Numbered from the stretch's first letter, positions 26,249-34,707 are shown. The stretch: DNA of 64,000 bases from Granulicoccus phenolivorans DSM 17626 = NBRC 107789 = JCM 15570 (GCF_000423085.1 NZ_AUHH01000007.1:62001-126000); one strand, 5' to 3'. Translations and numbers: made by a program. The notes: a model not told the origin generated them from the letters alone.

Positions 26249-26674
26249 ATGAAGGACACCATCCAGTTCCTCGACATCAGCAACATGATGGAGGAGGCGA
26301 TGCGCCACGCCACCGACGAGATCGGCCGGGGCGGACCGCTGATCCCGTTCGTGCTGGCGATCACCTTCGACGGGGAACGGGAACTGCAGCAGTTCCGACT
26401 GACCGACCTGGCGACCTCGGCCCAGGCGGCCTACGATCACGTCCGGGCCTCGGCCGGGCGCTACGAGCTGGCCGTGGTGGCCGTCGACATCACCCTGACC
26501 AAGGACGACGGCAGCCGGACCGACGCCGTGCTGACCGAGGGGTACGGCTCGGAACTGGAGGCCTCGCTCCAGCTCGCCCTGCCGTACAAACCGGCGACCG
26601 CGACCCGGCCGATGTCGTTCGGGCAGCCCCAGCAGTTGGGCAATGGGGAGAACCTGCTGCGCGCGAACGCCTAG
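26249..26674 (+). CDS. Conserved-looking hypothetical protein
   Basis: 141 residues, not recognised. It is acidic in its first half (MEEAMRHATDEIGRGG), then looks like a mixed alpha/beta fold with strands PFVLAITF, QFRLTD and ELAVVAVDITLT, and a disordered tail. No signal peptide or membrane helix. It has an excellent ribosome-binding site (AGGAGG, 5-6 nt before ATG 26249), so it is a real gene. It lies 77 nt after the metallophosphoesterase on the same strand and 7 nt from the convergent vapC. Confidence 0.7.
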   Translation: MKDTIQFLDISNMMEEAMRHATDEIGRGGPLIPFVLAITFDGERELQQFRLTDLATSAQAAYDHVRASAGRYELAVVAVDITLTKDDGSRTDAVLTEGYGSELEASLQLALPYKPATATRPMSFGQPQQLGNGENLLRANA

Positions 26675-26681
26675 CGCGCGG

Positions 26682-27119
26682 CTACGTGGCGGTGAGGTGC
26701 AGTCTCGTCGCCACGACCGTCGGCGTCTCGGCCAGGCCGGCGGTCACCAGTCGCCGGTCCGCGCTGACCAAGGGAATCTTCAGCGCTGCGGCGGCGGCAG
26801 CCCAACTGGCGTCGTAGAACGACAGGCCATGGGTCTCCGCGATCCGAGCGGCCTGATGCAGCCATCCCTGCGACATCACCAGGGGCGGGCCAACGATCGC
26901 CACCAGGTCGTCCAGCTGAGCGGCCACCTCGACCGCCTGCCATCCCAAGGCACGTGTCAGCACGTTTCCGACCTCATAGAGCGCCAGGTCGAGCACGTAC
27001 GCATCGACTACACCGCGGACGTGCGCATCTCGGATCGCGCGTGCCTCAGCCAGCTCACTCTCGCCGTCGGAGTGGAACCACTTGATCAGGACCGAGGTGT
27101 CGACCAGCAGGCCGGTCAT
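26682..27119 (-). CDS. VapC-family PIN-domain toxin
   Basis: 145 residues. PIN-domain acidic residues are present: LVDTSVLIKWF (D7), ALYEVGNVL (Glu), SFYDASWAAAA (Asp) and VSADRRL (Asp), forming the Mg2+-dependent RNase site. Its ATG at 27119 overlaps the antitoxin stop codon (ATGA), the standard coupled antitoxin-toxin order. VapC toxins usually cleave tRNA or rRNA; the target is unknown. A stand-alone chromosomal TA module in ordinary-composition DNA. Confidence 0.88.
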   Translation of the reverse strand: MTGLLVDTSVLIKWFHSDGESELAEARAIRDAHVRGVVDAYVLDLALYEVGNVLTRALGWQAVEVAAQLDDLVAIVGPPLVMSQGWLHQAARIAETHGLSFYDASWAAAAAALKIPLVSADRRLVTAGLAETPTVVATRLHLTAT

Positions 27120-27352
27120 CGACGCTGGTCGCGATCGGCGCGCACGAGGTCGGCCGACTCGAAGCTCCCGGCATTCCGGAAGCGCTGCTCCGATCGCTCG
27201 ACTGCAACTGCGAGCTGGACCGGATCCCGGCGCCTGAGCTCCCGCCGGGCCGCCGCGGCAAGGAGCGCGCTGCGACTCGTCGAGCGGCGCTTCGCCTCCG
27301 CATCCACCTCGGCCAGCAAATCATCGGGCAACGAGATCATCACCTTGGACAT
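27116..27352 (-). CDS. VapB-type ribbon-helix-helix antitoxin
   Basis: 78 residues. The N-terminal ribbon-helix-helix DNA-binding fold (SKVMISLPDDLLAEVDAEAKRRSTSRSALLAAAARREL) is followed by a toxin-binding tail. ATG 27352 was chosen because MSKVMISLP is the standard start of the fold and a TATACT box lies 6 nt upstream, giving a leaderless mRNA. That box sits within overlapping palindromes that likely bind the VapBC complex for autoregulation. Confidence 0.87.
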   Translation of the reverse strand: MSKVMISLPDDLLAEVDAEAKRRSTSRSALLAAAARRELRRRDPVQLAVAVERSEQRFRNAGSFESADLVRADRDQRR

Positions 27353-27356
27353 ACTC

Positions 27357-27383
27357 GGAGTATAGCTCCGGGTATAGCCGGAG
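27357..27383. promoter_or_regulatory. vapBC promoter/operator with overlapping palindromes
   Basis: Plus-strand sequence holds GGAG tatag CTCC (27357-27369) overlapping CTCCGG gtatag CCGGAG (27366-27383). The minus-strand -10 box TATACT (27359-27364) is inside the first palindrome, so a bound repressor would block RNA polymerase. Confidence 0.65.
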
Positions 27384-27537
27384 CTCAGGATGTGAAACTC
27401 ACCCGCCAGTGCCGACAATGGGACTCTCGGTACCGGGAGCGGATCAACCTCGGCTTCCCACTCGAGCACGCCCGGGACGAGTCCTTGGTTCTGGACCTGC
27501 AGGCCGCACTGTGGGGAGCCGGACGGCCGGCGCCCGG

Positions 27538-29853
27538 TCAGTCCGAGGTTTCGGCCCCATGGCGTTCCATCAGGGCCACGATGTCCTGCGAGCTGATGTC
27601 CTGGCCGAGGCTCATCACCGCGGCCCGCGCCATCGGCAGAGCCCGCAGGAAGGTGTCCATGGTCGGATCCTCGGCGTCCGCCCCGGATTGCCCGAGGACG
27701 GCACGCAACGCGGGCCCGGCCTCGGGATCATCCAGCCACTCCCCGACTGTGGCCGTGCCATCCAGGCGCACCCGGGGCTGCGGCGCGCTCACCTCGACGG
27801 TCGCGGTCAACGGAAGGTCGCGGGAGGAGGCCCCGACGGCGATCTCGGCCGGACCGGGCTCGACGGCCCACCCGCCCCGCGCGGTGTCCCAGTGGCTGAG
27901 GGCCCGTCGGGTCAGGGTGAACTCCACCCGCGCGGTGGCCCCCGGTTCCAGAGGGATCCGCGCGAAGTCGCGCAGTTCGCGCGGGGGCCGCGCGATTGCC
28001 GACCCGGGTCGGCCCAGGTAGAGCTGCGGGACCGCGACCCCGGCCCGGTCCCCGGTGTTGCTGACGTACGCCTCGACCCGGATCACCACCGCGTCGAGCG
28101 CCGTGGCGTCGGTGATCGGGGTGGTGGTCACGGTGAGATCGCCGAACGCGAACGTGGTGTAGGTGAGCCCGTGTCCGAAGGGGAAGGAGACCTCGGCGCC
28201 GGTGGCGTCCAGGCCGCGATAGCCGATGAACAGCCCCTCCCCGTACCGGACCACCTGATTGGCGCCCGGGAAGTTCAGTTGGGCGGGGACCTGGGCCAGC
28301 GTCCGCGGGATCGATTCGGCCAGGCGACCCGACGGGGTCGCCTCGCCCAGCAGCAGGTCCACCGCCGCCTGCCCGCCGGCCTGCCCGCCGAGCCACAGGT
28401 CCAGCACCGCATCGGCGTGGTCGATCCACTCGGCCACCGTCACCACCGCACCGTGGGCCAGCAGCACGACGACCCGGTCGGCCACCGCCGCGACCTCGGC
28501 GAGCAGACTGCGCTGGCTCTCGGGCAGTTCCAGGTGGTCGCGGTCGTAGCCCTCGGACTCATCGGCGGCGGGCAGCCCGAGCACCAGCACCGCGGTCCGG
28601 CCGCGCGCCAGGTCCACCGCGTCGGTACGCAGTTGCTCGTCGCTGCTGTCCTGCCCGGGTGCGTCGGCGGCCTCGGCGAGTCGGTAGCCGGGGGCGTACG
28701 GCAGGTCGAGGCCGCGTTCGGTCAGCGCATCGAGGATGCTGACCAGCCGGGTCGGATTGACCTTGGAGGAACCGGCGCCCTGGTAGCGCGGGGTTCGGGC
28801 CAGCTCGCCGATCAGCACGGTGGCGTCGAGGGCGGCCGGATCCAGCGGCAGGACGCCGTTGTTGGTGAGCAGCACCGCGACGGCGGCAGCCACCTCCCGG
28901 GCCAACGCGTGGTGGGCGGCGAAGTCGACCGGGGCCGGGTCGGTGCCGGCTTCGCCGGCCCGGGCGACCAGGGTGAGCACCCGGGTCGCCGCCCGGTCGA
29001 CGTCGGCCTCGGCCAGTTCGCCGGAGCGCACCGCAGCGACGATCCGGTCGGTGTTGAGCCCGCCGGAGGAGGGCATCTCCAGATCCAGGCCGGCGGCGAC
29101 CCCGGCCACCCGATCATCGACCGCACCCCAGTCGGAGACCACGAGCCCCGGATAGCGCCACTCCCCGCGCAGCAGCTCGGTGAGCAGCCACGGGTCCTGC
29201 GAGGCGTACGTGCCGTTGATCCGGTTGTAGGAGCACATGACGGTCCAGGGCTGGGCCCGGGTGACGACCTGTTCGAATGCGGCCAGGTAGATCTCGCGCA
29301 GCGTCCGGTCGTCCACCTCGGCGTTGATCCGCATCCGGTCGGTCTCCTGGTTGTTGACCGCGAAATGCTTCAGCGACGTCCCGACCCCGGCCGACTGCAC
29401 CCCCACGACCATCGGGACCGCCAGCTCGGCGGTCAGGTGCGGGTCTTCGGAAAAGTACTCGAAGTTGCGGCCGCACAGCGGGGTCCGCTTCATGTTGATG
29501 CCCGGCCCGAGCAGCACCGCCACCTGTTCGGCGCGCGCCTCGGCACCCAGCGCGGCCCCGACGCGCCGCACCAGGTCGCGGTCCCAGGTGGAGCCCAGGC
29601 CGGCCGCGCTGGGGAAGCAGGTGGCCGGCACCGATGCGTGCAGCCCGAGGTGATCGGTCGCCCCGGCCTGTTTGCGCAGCCCGTGCGGCCCGTCGGTCAG
29701 CATGATCGCCGGGATCCCCAGCCGGGGAATCGCCCGGGTGTGCCAGAAGTCCGAGCCGGACAGCAGCGACGCCTTCTCGGGCAGGGTCAGCTGCGCCAAG
29801 ACCCGTGGGATGTCGGCTGCGCGGAACTCGGTGAGATCGCTCGATCCGGTCAT
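27538..29853 (-). CDS. GH3 family beta-glucosidase
   Basis: 771 residues with the three-domain architecture of bacterial GH3 enzymes. The (beta/alpha)8 domain holds catalytic nucleophile D241 in LVVSDWGAVDD plus KHFAVNNQETDR. The alpha/beta sandwich domain is at about 340-540, and a fibronectin III-like domain (PRELRDFARIPLEPG) near 600-690 precedes a short extra C-terminal segment. No signal peptide, so it probably acts on imported beta-glucosides. ATG 29853 has GGAGG about 8 nt upstream. Cleaved sugar and linkage cannot be specified. No transporter neighbour. Confidence 0.9.
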   Translation of the reverse strand: MTGSSDLTEFRAADIPRVLAQLTLPEKASLLSGSDFWHTRAIPRLGIPAIMLTDGPHGLRKQAGATDHLGLHASVPATCFPSAAGLGSTWDRDLVRRVGAALGAEARAEQVAVLLGPGINMKRTPLCGRNFEYFSEDPHLTAELAVPMVVGVQSAGVGTSLKHFAVNNQETDRMRINAEVDDRTLREIYLAAFEQVVTRAQPWTVMCSYNRINGTYASQDPWLLTELLRGEWRYPGLVVSDWGAVDDRVAGVAAGLDLEMPSSGGLNTDRIVAAVRSGELAEADVDRAATRVLTLVARAGEAGTDPAPVDFAAHHALAREVAAAVAVLLTNNGVLPLDPAALDATVLIGELARTPRYQGAGSSKVNPTRLVSILDALTERGLDLPYAPGYRLAEAADAPGQDSSDEQLRTDAVDLARGRTAVLVLGLPAADESEGYDRDHLELPESQRSLLAEVAAVADRVVVLLAHGAVVTVAEWIDHADAVLDLWLGGQAGGQAAVDLLLGEATPSGRLAESIPRTLAQVPAQLNFPGANQVVRYGEGLFIGYRGLDATGAEVSFPFGHGLTYTTFAFGDLTVTTTPITDATALDAVVIRVEAYVSNTGDRAGVAVPQLYLGRPGSAIARPPRELRDFARIPLEPGATARVEFTLTRRALSHWDTARGGWAVEPGPAEIAVGASSRDLPLTATVEVSAPQPRVRLDGTATVGEWLDDPEAGPALRAVLGQSGADAEDPTMDTFLRALPMARAAVMSLGQDISSQDIVALMERHGAETSD

Positions 29854-30038
29854 CTCGGCCCCTCCTCCGACGGCGGCCCGCCGGTATCGGCATCGTACGG
29901 CCCGGTGATCCACCTGAGGCGAGCTACCCCGGTTCCGGGGGACGGGTCCGGTGGAGTTCGGATGCCTCGGGTACCGCGCCGGACGAGCATGGACGGTACG
30001 CCCCGCACCCGTCGGGCGGACCGATTCGGAGGCCGACC

Positions 30039-30629
30039 ATGACCCAACTCCTCGAAGACGAACTCTCGCTCAGCGAGGAGCGCCCCGGGCCGGCGGTCAT
30101 TGCCGTCGCACTGGTGACCGCTGCCTGCTGCCTCGGCTTCGCCGTGTTCAACCTGTGGTTCGAGGCCACCGGGTTCCTCGCCGTCGGCCCGAACGCGGCG
30201 TACGCCGAGGCGTTCACGGTCCTCAACTGGCTCGTGGTCGCACTCAAAGTGATCGGGGCGGCCGCGGCCCTGGGATCGGTATCGGGTCGACCGCGCGGAC
30301 CACTGCAGCGCCTGCTCGGGCTCACCCTGTGGGGTGCCTTCGGGACCCTCGCGATCTACTCCCTCGGCAGTGTGGGGCAGGCCGTTGCCCTGCTGCTCGG
30401 TTATCTCGGCGGCCCGGGCCGGCTCACTCCCGAGGCCCTTGCCTACGTCCTGTTCTTCCTGCTGCTCGCCACGGGCTTCGGAGTCCTGGCGGTCTCCTAC
30501 CGCCGGCGCTTCCGGTTGCGCAGGTGGATTCCGGTGCTGGGCTTCACCGCCGGCCCGCTGGTGTTGCTGGTGGTGCTCCTCGCCGTACCCGCTCTGCTGG
30601 CCGCGTTGGGGGTCATGCCGTCGGTGTGA
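30039..30629 (+). CDS. Four-TM membrane protein of unknown function
   Basis: 196 residues with about four to five hydrophobic segments: AVIAVALVTAACCLGFAV, EAFTVLNWLVVALKVIG, GAFGTLAIYSLG... to ALAYVLFFLLLATGFGVLAV, and LVLLVVLLAVPALLAAL. The N-terminus is acidic and cytoplasmic-looking. Family not recognised. ATG 30039 has GGAGG about 7 nt upstream. Divergent from the beta-glucosidase (185-nt gap) and followed by a gap holding an intergenic repeat copy. Confidence 0.7.
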   Translation: MTQLLEDELSLSEERPGPAVIAVALVTAACCLGFAVFNLWFEATGFLAVGPNAAYAEAFTVLNWLVVALKVIGAAAALGSVSGRPRGPLQRLLGLTLWGAFGTLAIYSLGSVGQAVALLLGYLGGPGRLTPEALAYVLFFLLLATGFGVLAVSYRRRFRLRRWIPVLGFTAGPLVLLVVLLAVPALLAALGVMPSV

Positions 30630-30749
30630 TCCATCCGGCTATCCCGACCTCTCCGGCGACGATTGCCCGCCGGAATCGGCAGCCGTACGGCCCGGTGATC
30701 GGGTCGTACGCGCGGGCTGCCGCACCGGGGCCCGCGTACACCGGGTGAA

Positions 30750-30990
30750 GGGCGGCCAGCAGCGAGGCAACGCGCGTGTTTGCGGGCACGTATCGGAGCT
30801 CGCGGCCCGCCATCGAGGGCGCGGGCCCTGCAGGACCCGCGCAACGCACGCGGGCCCGCGTACTCGAGCTGGACCCGCGAACAGCACCGAGGCGCGCTGC
30901 CCGAGACTGCACCAGGGCCCGCTGACCGGGACTTCAGCCCGCGAACTGCACCAGGGCCCGCGGGCCGGGGTGATCCGGCCGGCGCCGACC
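30750..30990. repeat. Diverged dispersed copy of the 15-kb repeat
   Basis: The 30630-31200 gap contains a second locus of the repeat family. It has a ggccagcagcgaggcaac lead, two 20-bp sub-repeats (30776-30795 and 30796-30815), the 22-bp palindromic core (30820-30841) and a diverged constant block. The phrase actgcaccagggcccgc is repeated near 30907 and 30947. Similarity to units 1-4 at 15.0-15.9 kb is clear by eye over about 100 bp. The rest of the gap (30990-31145) is GC-rich with nothing else recognised. Confidence 0.8.
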
Positions 30991-31145
30991 TACCCGCCCG
31001 GGGCTACCCCCCGGGGCAGGCGCGGAGCACGCCGGCTCAGGGTCGCGATCAGGGGTAATTCGGATGCATCGCGGTGGCCCCGCCTGACACAGTGGACGAC
31101 AGCCCCCACCCCAACCGGGTCACTGAGGACACGAGCTGTCCTATT

Positions 31146-31170
31146 CGACCTCTAGCCTCGATCGAGGTCG
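31146..31170. promoter_or_regulatory. Inverted repeat upstream of ABC exporter operon
   Basis: CGACCTC (31146-31152) and GAGGTCG (31164-31170) are separated by 11 nt, ending 30 nt before the ATG of the ATPase gene. This spacing fits a TetR/MarR-type operator; no regulator gene is adjacent. Confidence 0.45.
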
Positions 31171-31200
31171 GAGACACCGGCCCCCAACGAAGGGAGAGCC

Positions 31201-32178
31201 ATGGCCATCATCGAGGCCACCGGTCTCACCAAGATCTATCGCACCCGAAAAAGTGAGGTGCGCGCGCTGGACGGGCTCGACCTGTCGGTGCCCGAGGGCA
31301 CCGTGAAGGCGCTGCTGGGCCCCAACGGCGCCGGCAAGACCACCACCGTCAAGGTGCTGAACACCCTGATCCGACCGGACGCCGGGACCGCCACGGTCAG
31401 TGGGCTGGACGTCCTGCAGCAACCGAGCCGGGTCCGCGAGATCATCGGCGCCTCCGGTCAGTACGCCGCGGTCGATGAGAACCTGACGGCCCGGGAGAAC
31501 CTGGCGATGGTCGGCAGCCTCTACCACCTGGGCCGGCGCCGATCCCGGGCCCGGGCGACCGAGCTGATCGAGGCCTTCGATCTGGTCGACGCCGCCGATC
31601 GGCCGGTGAAGGGGTTCTCCGGCGGCATGCGTCGCCGCATCGACCTGGCCTGCGCGATCGTGATCAACCCGCCGATCCTGTTCCTGGACGAACCGACCAC
31701 CGGTCTGGATCCGCGCAGCCGACTTGCCTTGTGGGCGATCATCGAGGACCTGGTGCAGACCGGTACCACGGTGCTGCTCACTACGCAGTACCTCGAGGAG
31801 GCCGACCAACTGGCCGATCACATCTCGGTGATCGATCAGGGCAAGGTGATCGCCGAGGGCACCGCCGACGAGCTGAAGGCCCAGGTCGGCGGCCACCGGG
31901 TCGTGATCACCCTGGTCGATGGCGTCGACCAGGACGTCGCCCGCGATGTGCTGCAGCGCCACGGTGCCGGTCCGGTCCGGGTGACCAGTCCGCGGGATCT
32001 GGACGTGGCCGTCGAGCAGGGGCCCGCCGAGCTGCAACTGGTGCTCGGGGAACTGTCTGCCGGCGGCGTACCCCTGCACGATGCCGGCATGCGTCGGCCC
32101 ACCCTGGACGACGTATTCCTGTCCCTCACCGGCCATGGTGCCGTGGCCGACACCGATACCGAGAGCGAGGTCGCCTGA
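31201..32178 (+). CDS. DrrA-family ABC exporter ATPase
   Basis: 325 residues. Walker A GPNGAGKTT, signature FSGGMRRRIDLA, Walker B ILFLDEPTTGLD and H-loop-like TTQYLEEAD. The C-terminal extension (about 225-325), ending with a PTLDDVFLSLTG motif, is typical of the daunorubicin-resistance DrrA subfamily. It energises the permease encoded by the next gene, whose ATG overlaps its stop (TGATG). GAAGGGAGAG is the ribosome-binding site. Drug or lipid export is the family role; substrate unknown. Confidence 0.92.
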   Translation: MAIIEATGLTKIYRTRKSEVRALDGLDLSVPEGTVKALLGPNGAGKTTTVKVLNTLIRPDAGTATVSGLDVLQQPSRVREIIGASGQYAAVDENLTARENLAMVGSLYHLGRRRSRARATELIEAFDLVDAADRPVKGFSGGMRRRIDLACAIVINPPILFLDEPTTGLDPRSRLALWAIIEDLVQTGTTVLLTTQYLEEADQLADHISVIDQGKVIAEGTADELKAQVGGHRVVITLVDGVDQDVARDVLQRHGAGPVRVTSPRDLDVAVEQGPAELQLVLGELSAGGVPLHDAGMRRPTLDDVFLSLTGHGAVADTDTESEVA

Positions 32179-33041
32179 TGACCAGCGACACCCTCACCGC
32201 CCCGGTCACCCAGGCGACCAGCCGACGTCTGGTCCCGACTGTCAGCGGAGCGGCAGCCGTGCTGTCGGACTGCTGGACCATCACCAACCGGAATCTGATC
32301 AAACTGCGCCGGTCCCCGGACATGATCCTGTTCGCCGTCGCCCAGCCGATCATGTTCGTGCTGCTGTTCAGCCAGGTCTACGGCGGCTCGATCCGGGTGG
32401 AGGGCACCGACTACACCAACTACCTGATGGCCGGCATCTTCGGGCAGACCGTGGTCTTCGGCGCCACCTTCTCCGGATCCGGGATGGCCCAGGACCTCAA
32501 GGAAGGCCTGATCGACCGATTCCGGACCCTGCCGATGAATCCGATCGCGGTCATCGTCGGACGGACCAGTGCCGACCTGGTGCTGAATGCCATTTCGATG
32601 GTGATCATGATCCTGACCGGGCTGGTGGTCGGTTGGCGCTTCACCAATGGCTTCATGTCCTTCCTCGGTGGAGTCGGGCTGTTGCTGTTGTTCGCGTACG
32701 CGTTCAGCTGGGTGATGGCACTGCTGGGCATGCTGGTGCGTACCCCGGAGACGATCAACAACGCCTCCTTCATGGTGCTGTTCCCGCTGACGTTCATCTC
32801 GAACGCCTTCGTCCAGTCCTCGAACCTGCCGGGCCCGCTGGAGTTCCTGGCCAACTGGAACCCGGTCTCCGGGCTGGTCCAGGCGGCCCGGGAGCTGTTC
32901 GGCAACACCGGATCGGCCCCGTTGCCCGACACCTGGCCGATGCAGCACCCGGTGCCGACCGTGCTGATCGGCTCGGTGGTGATGCTCGCCATCTTCGTGC
33001 CGTTGTGCGTGGCCCGGTTCAAGAAGATCTCGGCCCGCTGA
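32178..33041 (+). CDS. DrrB-family ABC exporter permease
   Basis: 287 residues with six membrane helices of the ABC-2 type (PDMILFAVAQPIMFVLLF, then the amphipathic coupling segment AQDLKEGLIDRFRTLPMNP, and four later helices). It pairs with the upstream ATPase; start ATG 32178 overlaps that gene's stop. A 14-bp perfect hairpin follows the stop. Confidence 0.92.
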   Translation: MTSDTLTAPVTQATSRRLVPTVSGAAAVLSDCWTITNRNLIKLRRSPDMILFAVAQPIMFVLLFSQVYGGSIRVEGTDYTNYLMAGIFGQTVVFGATFSGSGMAQDLKEGLIDRFRTLPMNPIAVIVGRTSADLVLNAISMVIMILTGLVVGWRFTNGFMSFLGGVGLLLLFAYAFSWVMALLGMLVRTPETINNASFMVLFPLTFISNAFVQSSNLPGPLEFLANWNPVSGLVQAARELFGNTGSAPLPDTWPMQHPVPTVLIGSVVMLAIFVPLCVARFKKISAR

Positions 33042-33058
33042 GCCCCCACCCCCACCCG

Positions 33059-33092
33059 CAGCGCGCAGAGGCACCCCCGCCTCTGCGCGCTG
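33059..33092 (+). terminator. Hairpin terminator of the ABC exporter operon
   Basis: CAGCGCGCAGAGGC (33059-33072) pairs perfectly with GCCTCTGCGCGCTG (33079-33092) around accccc. There is no U-tract. Confidence 0.75.
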
Positions 33093-33158
33093 ACAGGGAT
33101 GGTTACACTCAGCCTCAGCGGGTTGCACAGCCGGGTTTCTTCTGCTGAAGGGGGCAGG

Positions 33159-33737
33159 ATGCATTTCCACGGATTGGTGTACCGGGCCCGTTCCGGCTCA
33201 TCGCCGGACGGCATAGCGGATCTGTTGAGCGCCACCATCGAGCTCGAGCAGGTCGCCCAGGTATACGTAGGACCGAATCGGGACCAGGACGCCGAGGGGC
33301 ACACGGGAGCCCTCGCGGTGTTGTTGCCCGAAAGCCGGGGACTGCCGCAGTTGTGGGCGCATCCGGCGTACCGCGAGGTGATGCAGGTGCTGATGGCGGA
33401 GTCGACCTCGATCGTGGGGGTCGACATGTCCGGGCCGGCCACCCCGGACCTGACCGCGGCGCGCTACCTGCGCGCCTGGATGATCAGTGACTCCCGCTTC
33501 GATGTCAACGCCCTGGCCGACCGGGTCACCCAACTGCGGGAATCGCTCGGCGTGCTCGCCCGCGGCGGCACCAACGGTTCCCGCGAGGCCGGTCGCTTCA
33601 ATCTGGCGGCCACCGTGGTCGCCGAGAGCCAGGACCAGATGGACCGCTTCGCCGCAGCCCTGAACCCGACCACCATGTTCGACGCCACCGATGCCACGAT
33701 CGGCCTGCGCCTGGATCCCGCCGACCGCGTCGCGTAG
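33159..33737 (+). CDS. Hypothetical protein with Dabb-like (stress-responsive barrel) N-terminal half
   Basis: 192 residues, soluble. Residues about 2-95 read like a Dabb domain: HFHGLVYRARSGSSPD, an ALAVLLPE strand, then LWAHPAYREVMQVLMAEST and a final IVGVDM strand, in the order typical of that alpha/beta barrel. The second half (about 115-192; RFNLAATVVAESQDQMDRFAAALN) may be a related or degenerate repeat. Function unknown. ATG 33159 follows gaagggggcagg. Confidence 0.65.
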   Translation: MHFHGLVYRARSGSSPDGIADLLSATIELEQVAQVYVGPNRDQDAEGHTGALAVLLPESRGLPQLWAHPAYREVMQVLMAESTSIVGVDMSGPATPDLTAARYLRAWMISDSRFDVNALADRVTQLRESLGVLARGGTNGSREAGRFNLAATVVAESQDQMDRFAAALNPTTMFDATDATIGLRLDPADRVA

Positions 33738-33758
33738 CCGGTCGGCGCGGCGACGCCG

Positions 33759-33764
33759 TAGCCT
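33759..33764 (+). promoter_or_regulatory. -10 box for leaderless GNAT mRNA
   Basis: TAGCCT ends 6 nt before the ATG at 33771. Confidence 0.5.
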
Positions 33765-33770
33765 GCGGAC

Positions 33771-34214
33771 ATGAGGTTCGAGGTCTGTGACGCTGCTCTG
33801 ATGGATCGCTACCTGGCCGTACGCCGGGAGGTCTTCATCGACGAGCAGGGGGTCAGCGAGGAACTCGAACTCGACGCCGCCGACGACCTGCCGACCACCG
33901 TCCACCTGGTCGGTCTGGACGGCGAGGACGCCGTGGCCAGCGGACGCCTGCTCGACGTCGGCTCCCCCACCGTGCTCATCGGCCGGGTCGCCGTCCGCAG
34001 CGCCCGGCGCGGCACCGGCCTCGGCCGCCGGATCATGGCGGCCCTGGAAGAGGTGGCCCGGGACCGGGCCACCGGGGATTTCACCCTGGAGCTGCATGCC
34101 CAGGAGCATGCCGCCGGGTTCTACGAGTCGCTGGGGTACGCCGTCGCCTCCGAGCCGTACCTGGAGGCGGGTATTCGACACGTCACCATGCGCAAGGCCA
34201 TGACGGCGTCGTAG
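33771..34214 (+). CDS. GNAT family N-acetyltransferase (ElaA-like)
   Basis: 147 residues, single GNAT fold. The beta-4/alpha-3 segment IGRVAVRSARRGTGLGRRIM contains the acetyl-CoA pyrophosphate-binding RRGTGLG motif. The N-terminal VRREVFIDEQGVSEELELD is typical of ElaA/YjcF-like GNATs, and the C-terminal FYESLGY motif closes the fold. Acceptor unknown. Probably leaderless. Confidence 0.87.
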   Translation: MRFEVCDAALMDRYLAVRREVFIDEQGVSEELELDAADDLPTTVHLVGLDGEDAVASGRLLDVGSPTVLIGRVAVRSARRGTGLGRRIMAALEEVARDRATGDFTLELHAQEHAAGFYESLGYAVASEPYLEAGIRHVTMRKAMTAS

Positions 34215-34265
34215 TCGCGCCGGGCCGGCTCCCTCCCGAGCCGTCCTGCCCCGCCCCGCCCGGAC

Positions 34266-34271
34266 TACGCT
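34266..34271 (+). promoter_or_regulatory. -10 box for leaderless yrdB-like mRNA
   Basis: TACGCT ends 6 nt before the GTG at 34278. Confidence 0.5.
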
Positions 34272-34277
34272 GGCAGT

Positions 34278-34691
34278 GTGTTCTGGCTCACGCTGGTCTT
34301 TCTCGCCGAGCTCGGCGCGTGGGCGGCGATCGGGGTCGCCACGTCCGCCCTGGCCGGTGGCGGCGTACCCGGCGGGCTGCTCGGGGTGGCCGCCGCGGCG
34401 GTGGCGATCATCGGCTGGGCGTTCGCGGCCTCGCCCCGATCGCGGGCACCCGGCCCGGTCAAGGTGGTCGTGAAGGTCGTCGTGTTCGGGGCCGCGGTGG
34501 TGCTGCTGTTCCTGGCCGGATGGCCGATTCCCGCTGCCGTCCTGGCCCTGATCATCGTCGTCGCGCACGTCGGGGTCGCCCGCACCGCACCCACCCTGCC
34601 GGGGGCAGCGACACCGGGAGCAGCGGCGCCCCACTCGGGGGCAGACCCCGCGCACCGGGCACCGAAACCACCCCGGCGACCCCCGGCCTAG
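34278..34691 (+). CDS. YrdB family (DUF2568-like) membrane protein
   Basis: 137 residues. About four short hydrophobic helices (FWLTLVFLAELGAWAAIG, LLGVAAAAVAIIGWAF, VVFGAAVVLLFLAGW, AAVLALIIVVAHVGVA) are followed by a 35-residue Pro/Ala-rich tail, longer than usual for the family. The spacing of AELGAWAAIG and the SPRSRAPGP loop matches YrdB-type proteins, function unknown. Start GTG 34278 is supported by the -10 box. It ends 16 nt before the MATE gene. Confidence 0.7.
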   Translation: MFWLTLVFLAELGAWAAIGVATSALAGGGVPGGLLGVAAAAVAIIGWAFAASPRSRAPGPVKVVVKVVVFGAAVVLLFLAGWPIPAAVLALIIVVAHVGVARTAPTLPGAATPGAAAPHSGADPAHRAPKPPRRPPA

Positions 34692-34695
34692 GCTC

Positions 34696-34701
34696 TACGC
34701 T
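34696..34701 (+). promoter_or_regulatory. -10 box for leaderless MATE mRNA
   Basis: TACGCT ends 6 nt before the GTG at 34708, overlapping the end of the preceding gene. Confidence 0.5.
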
Positions 34702-34707
34702 GGCCCT

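Noticed and set aside
26640-27370. Mobile-element origin for the vapBC region
   Set aside because: No transposase, integrase, terminal repeats or composition shift was seen around the pair.
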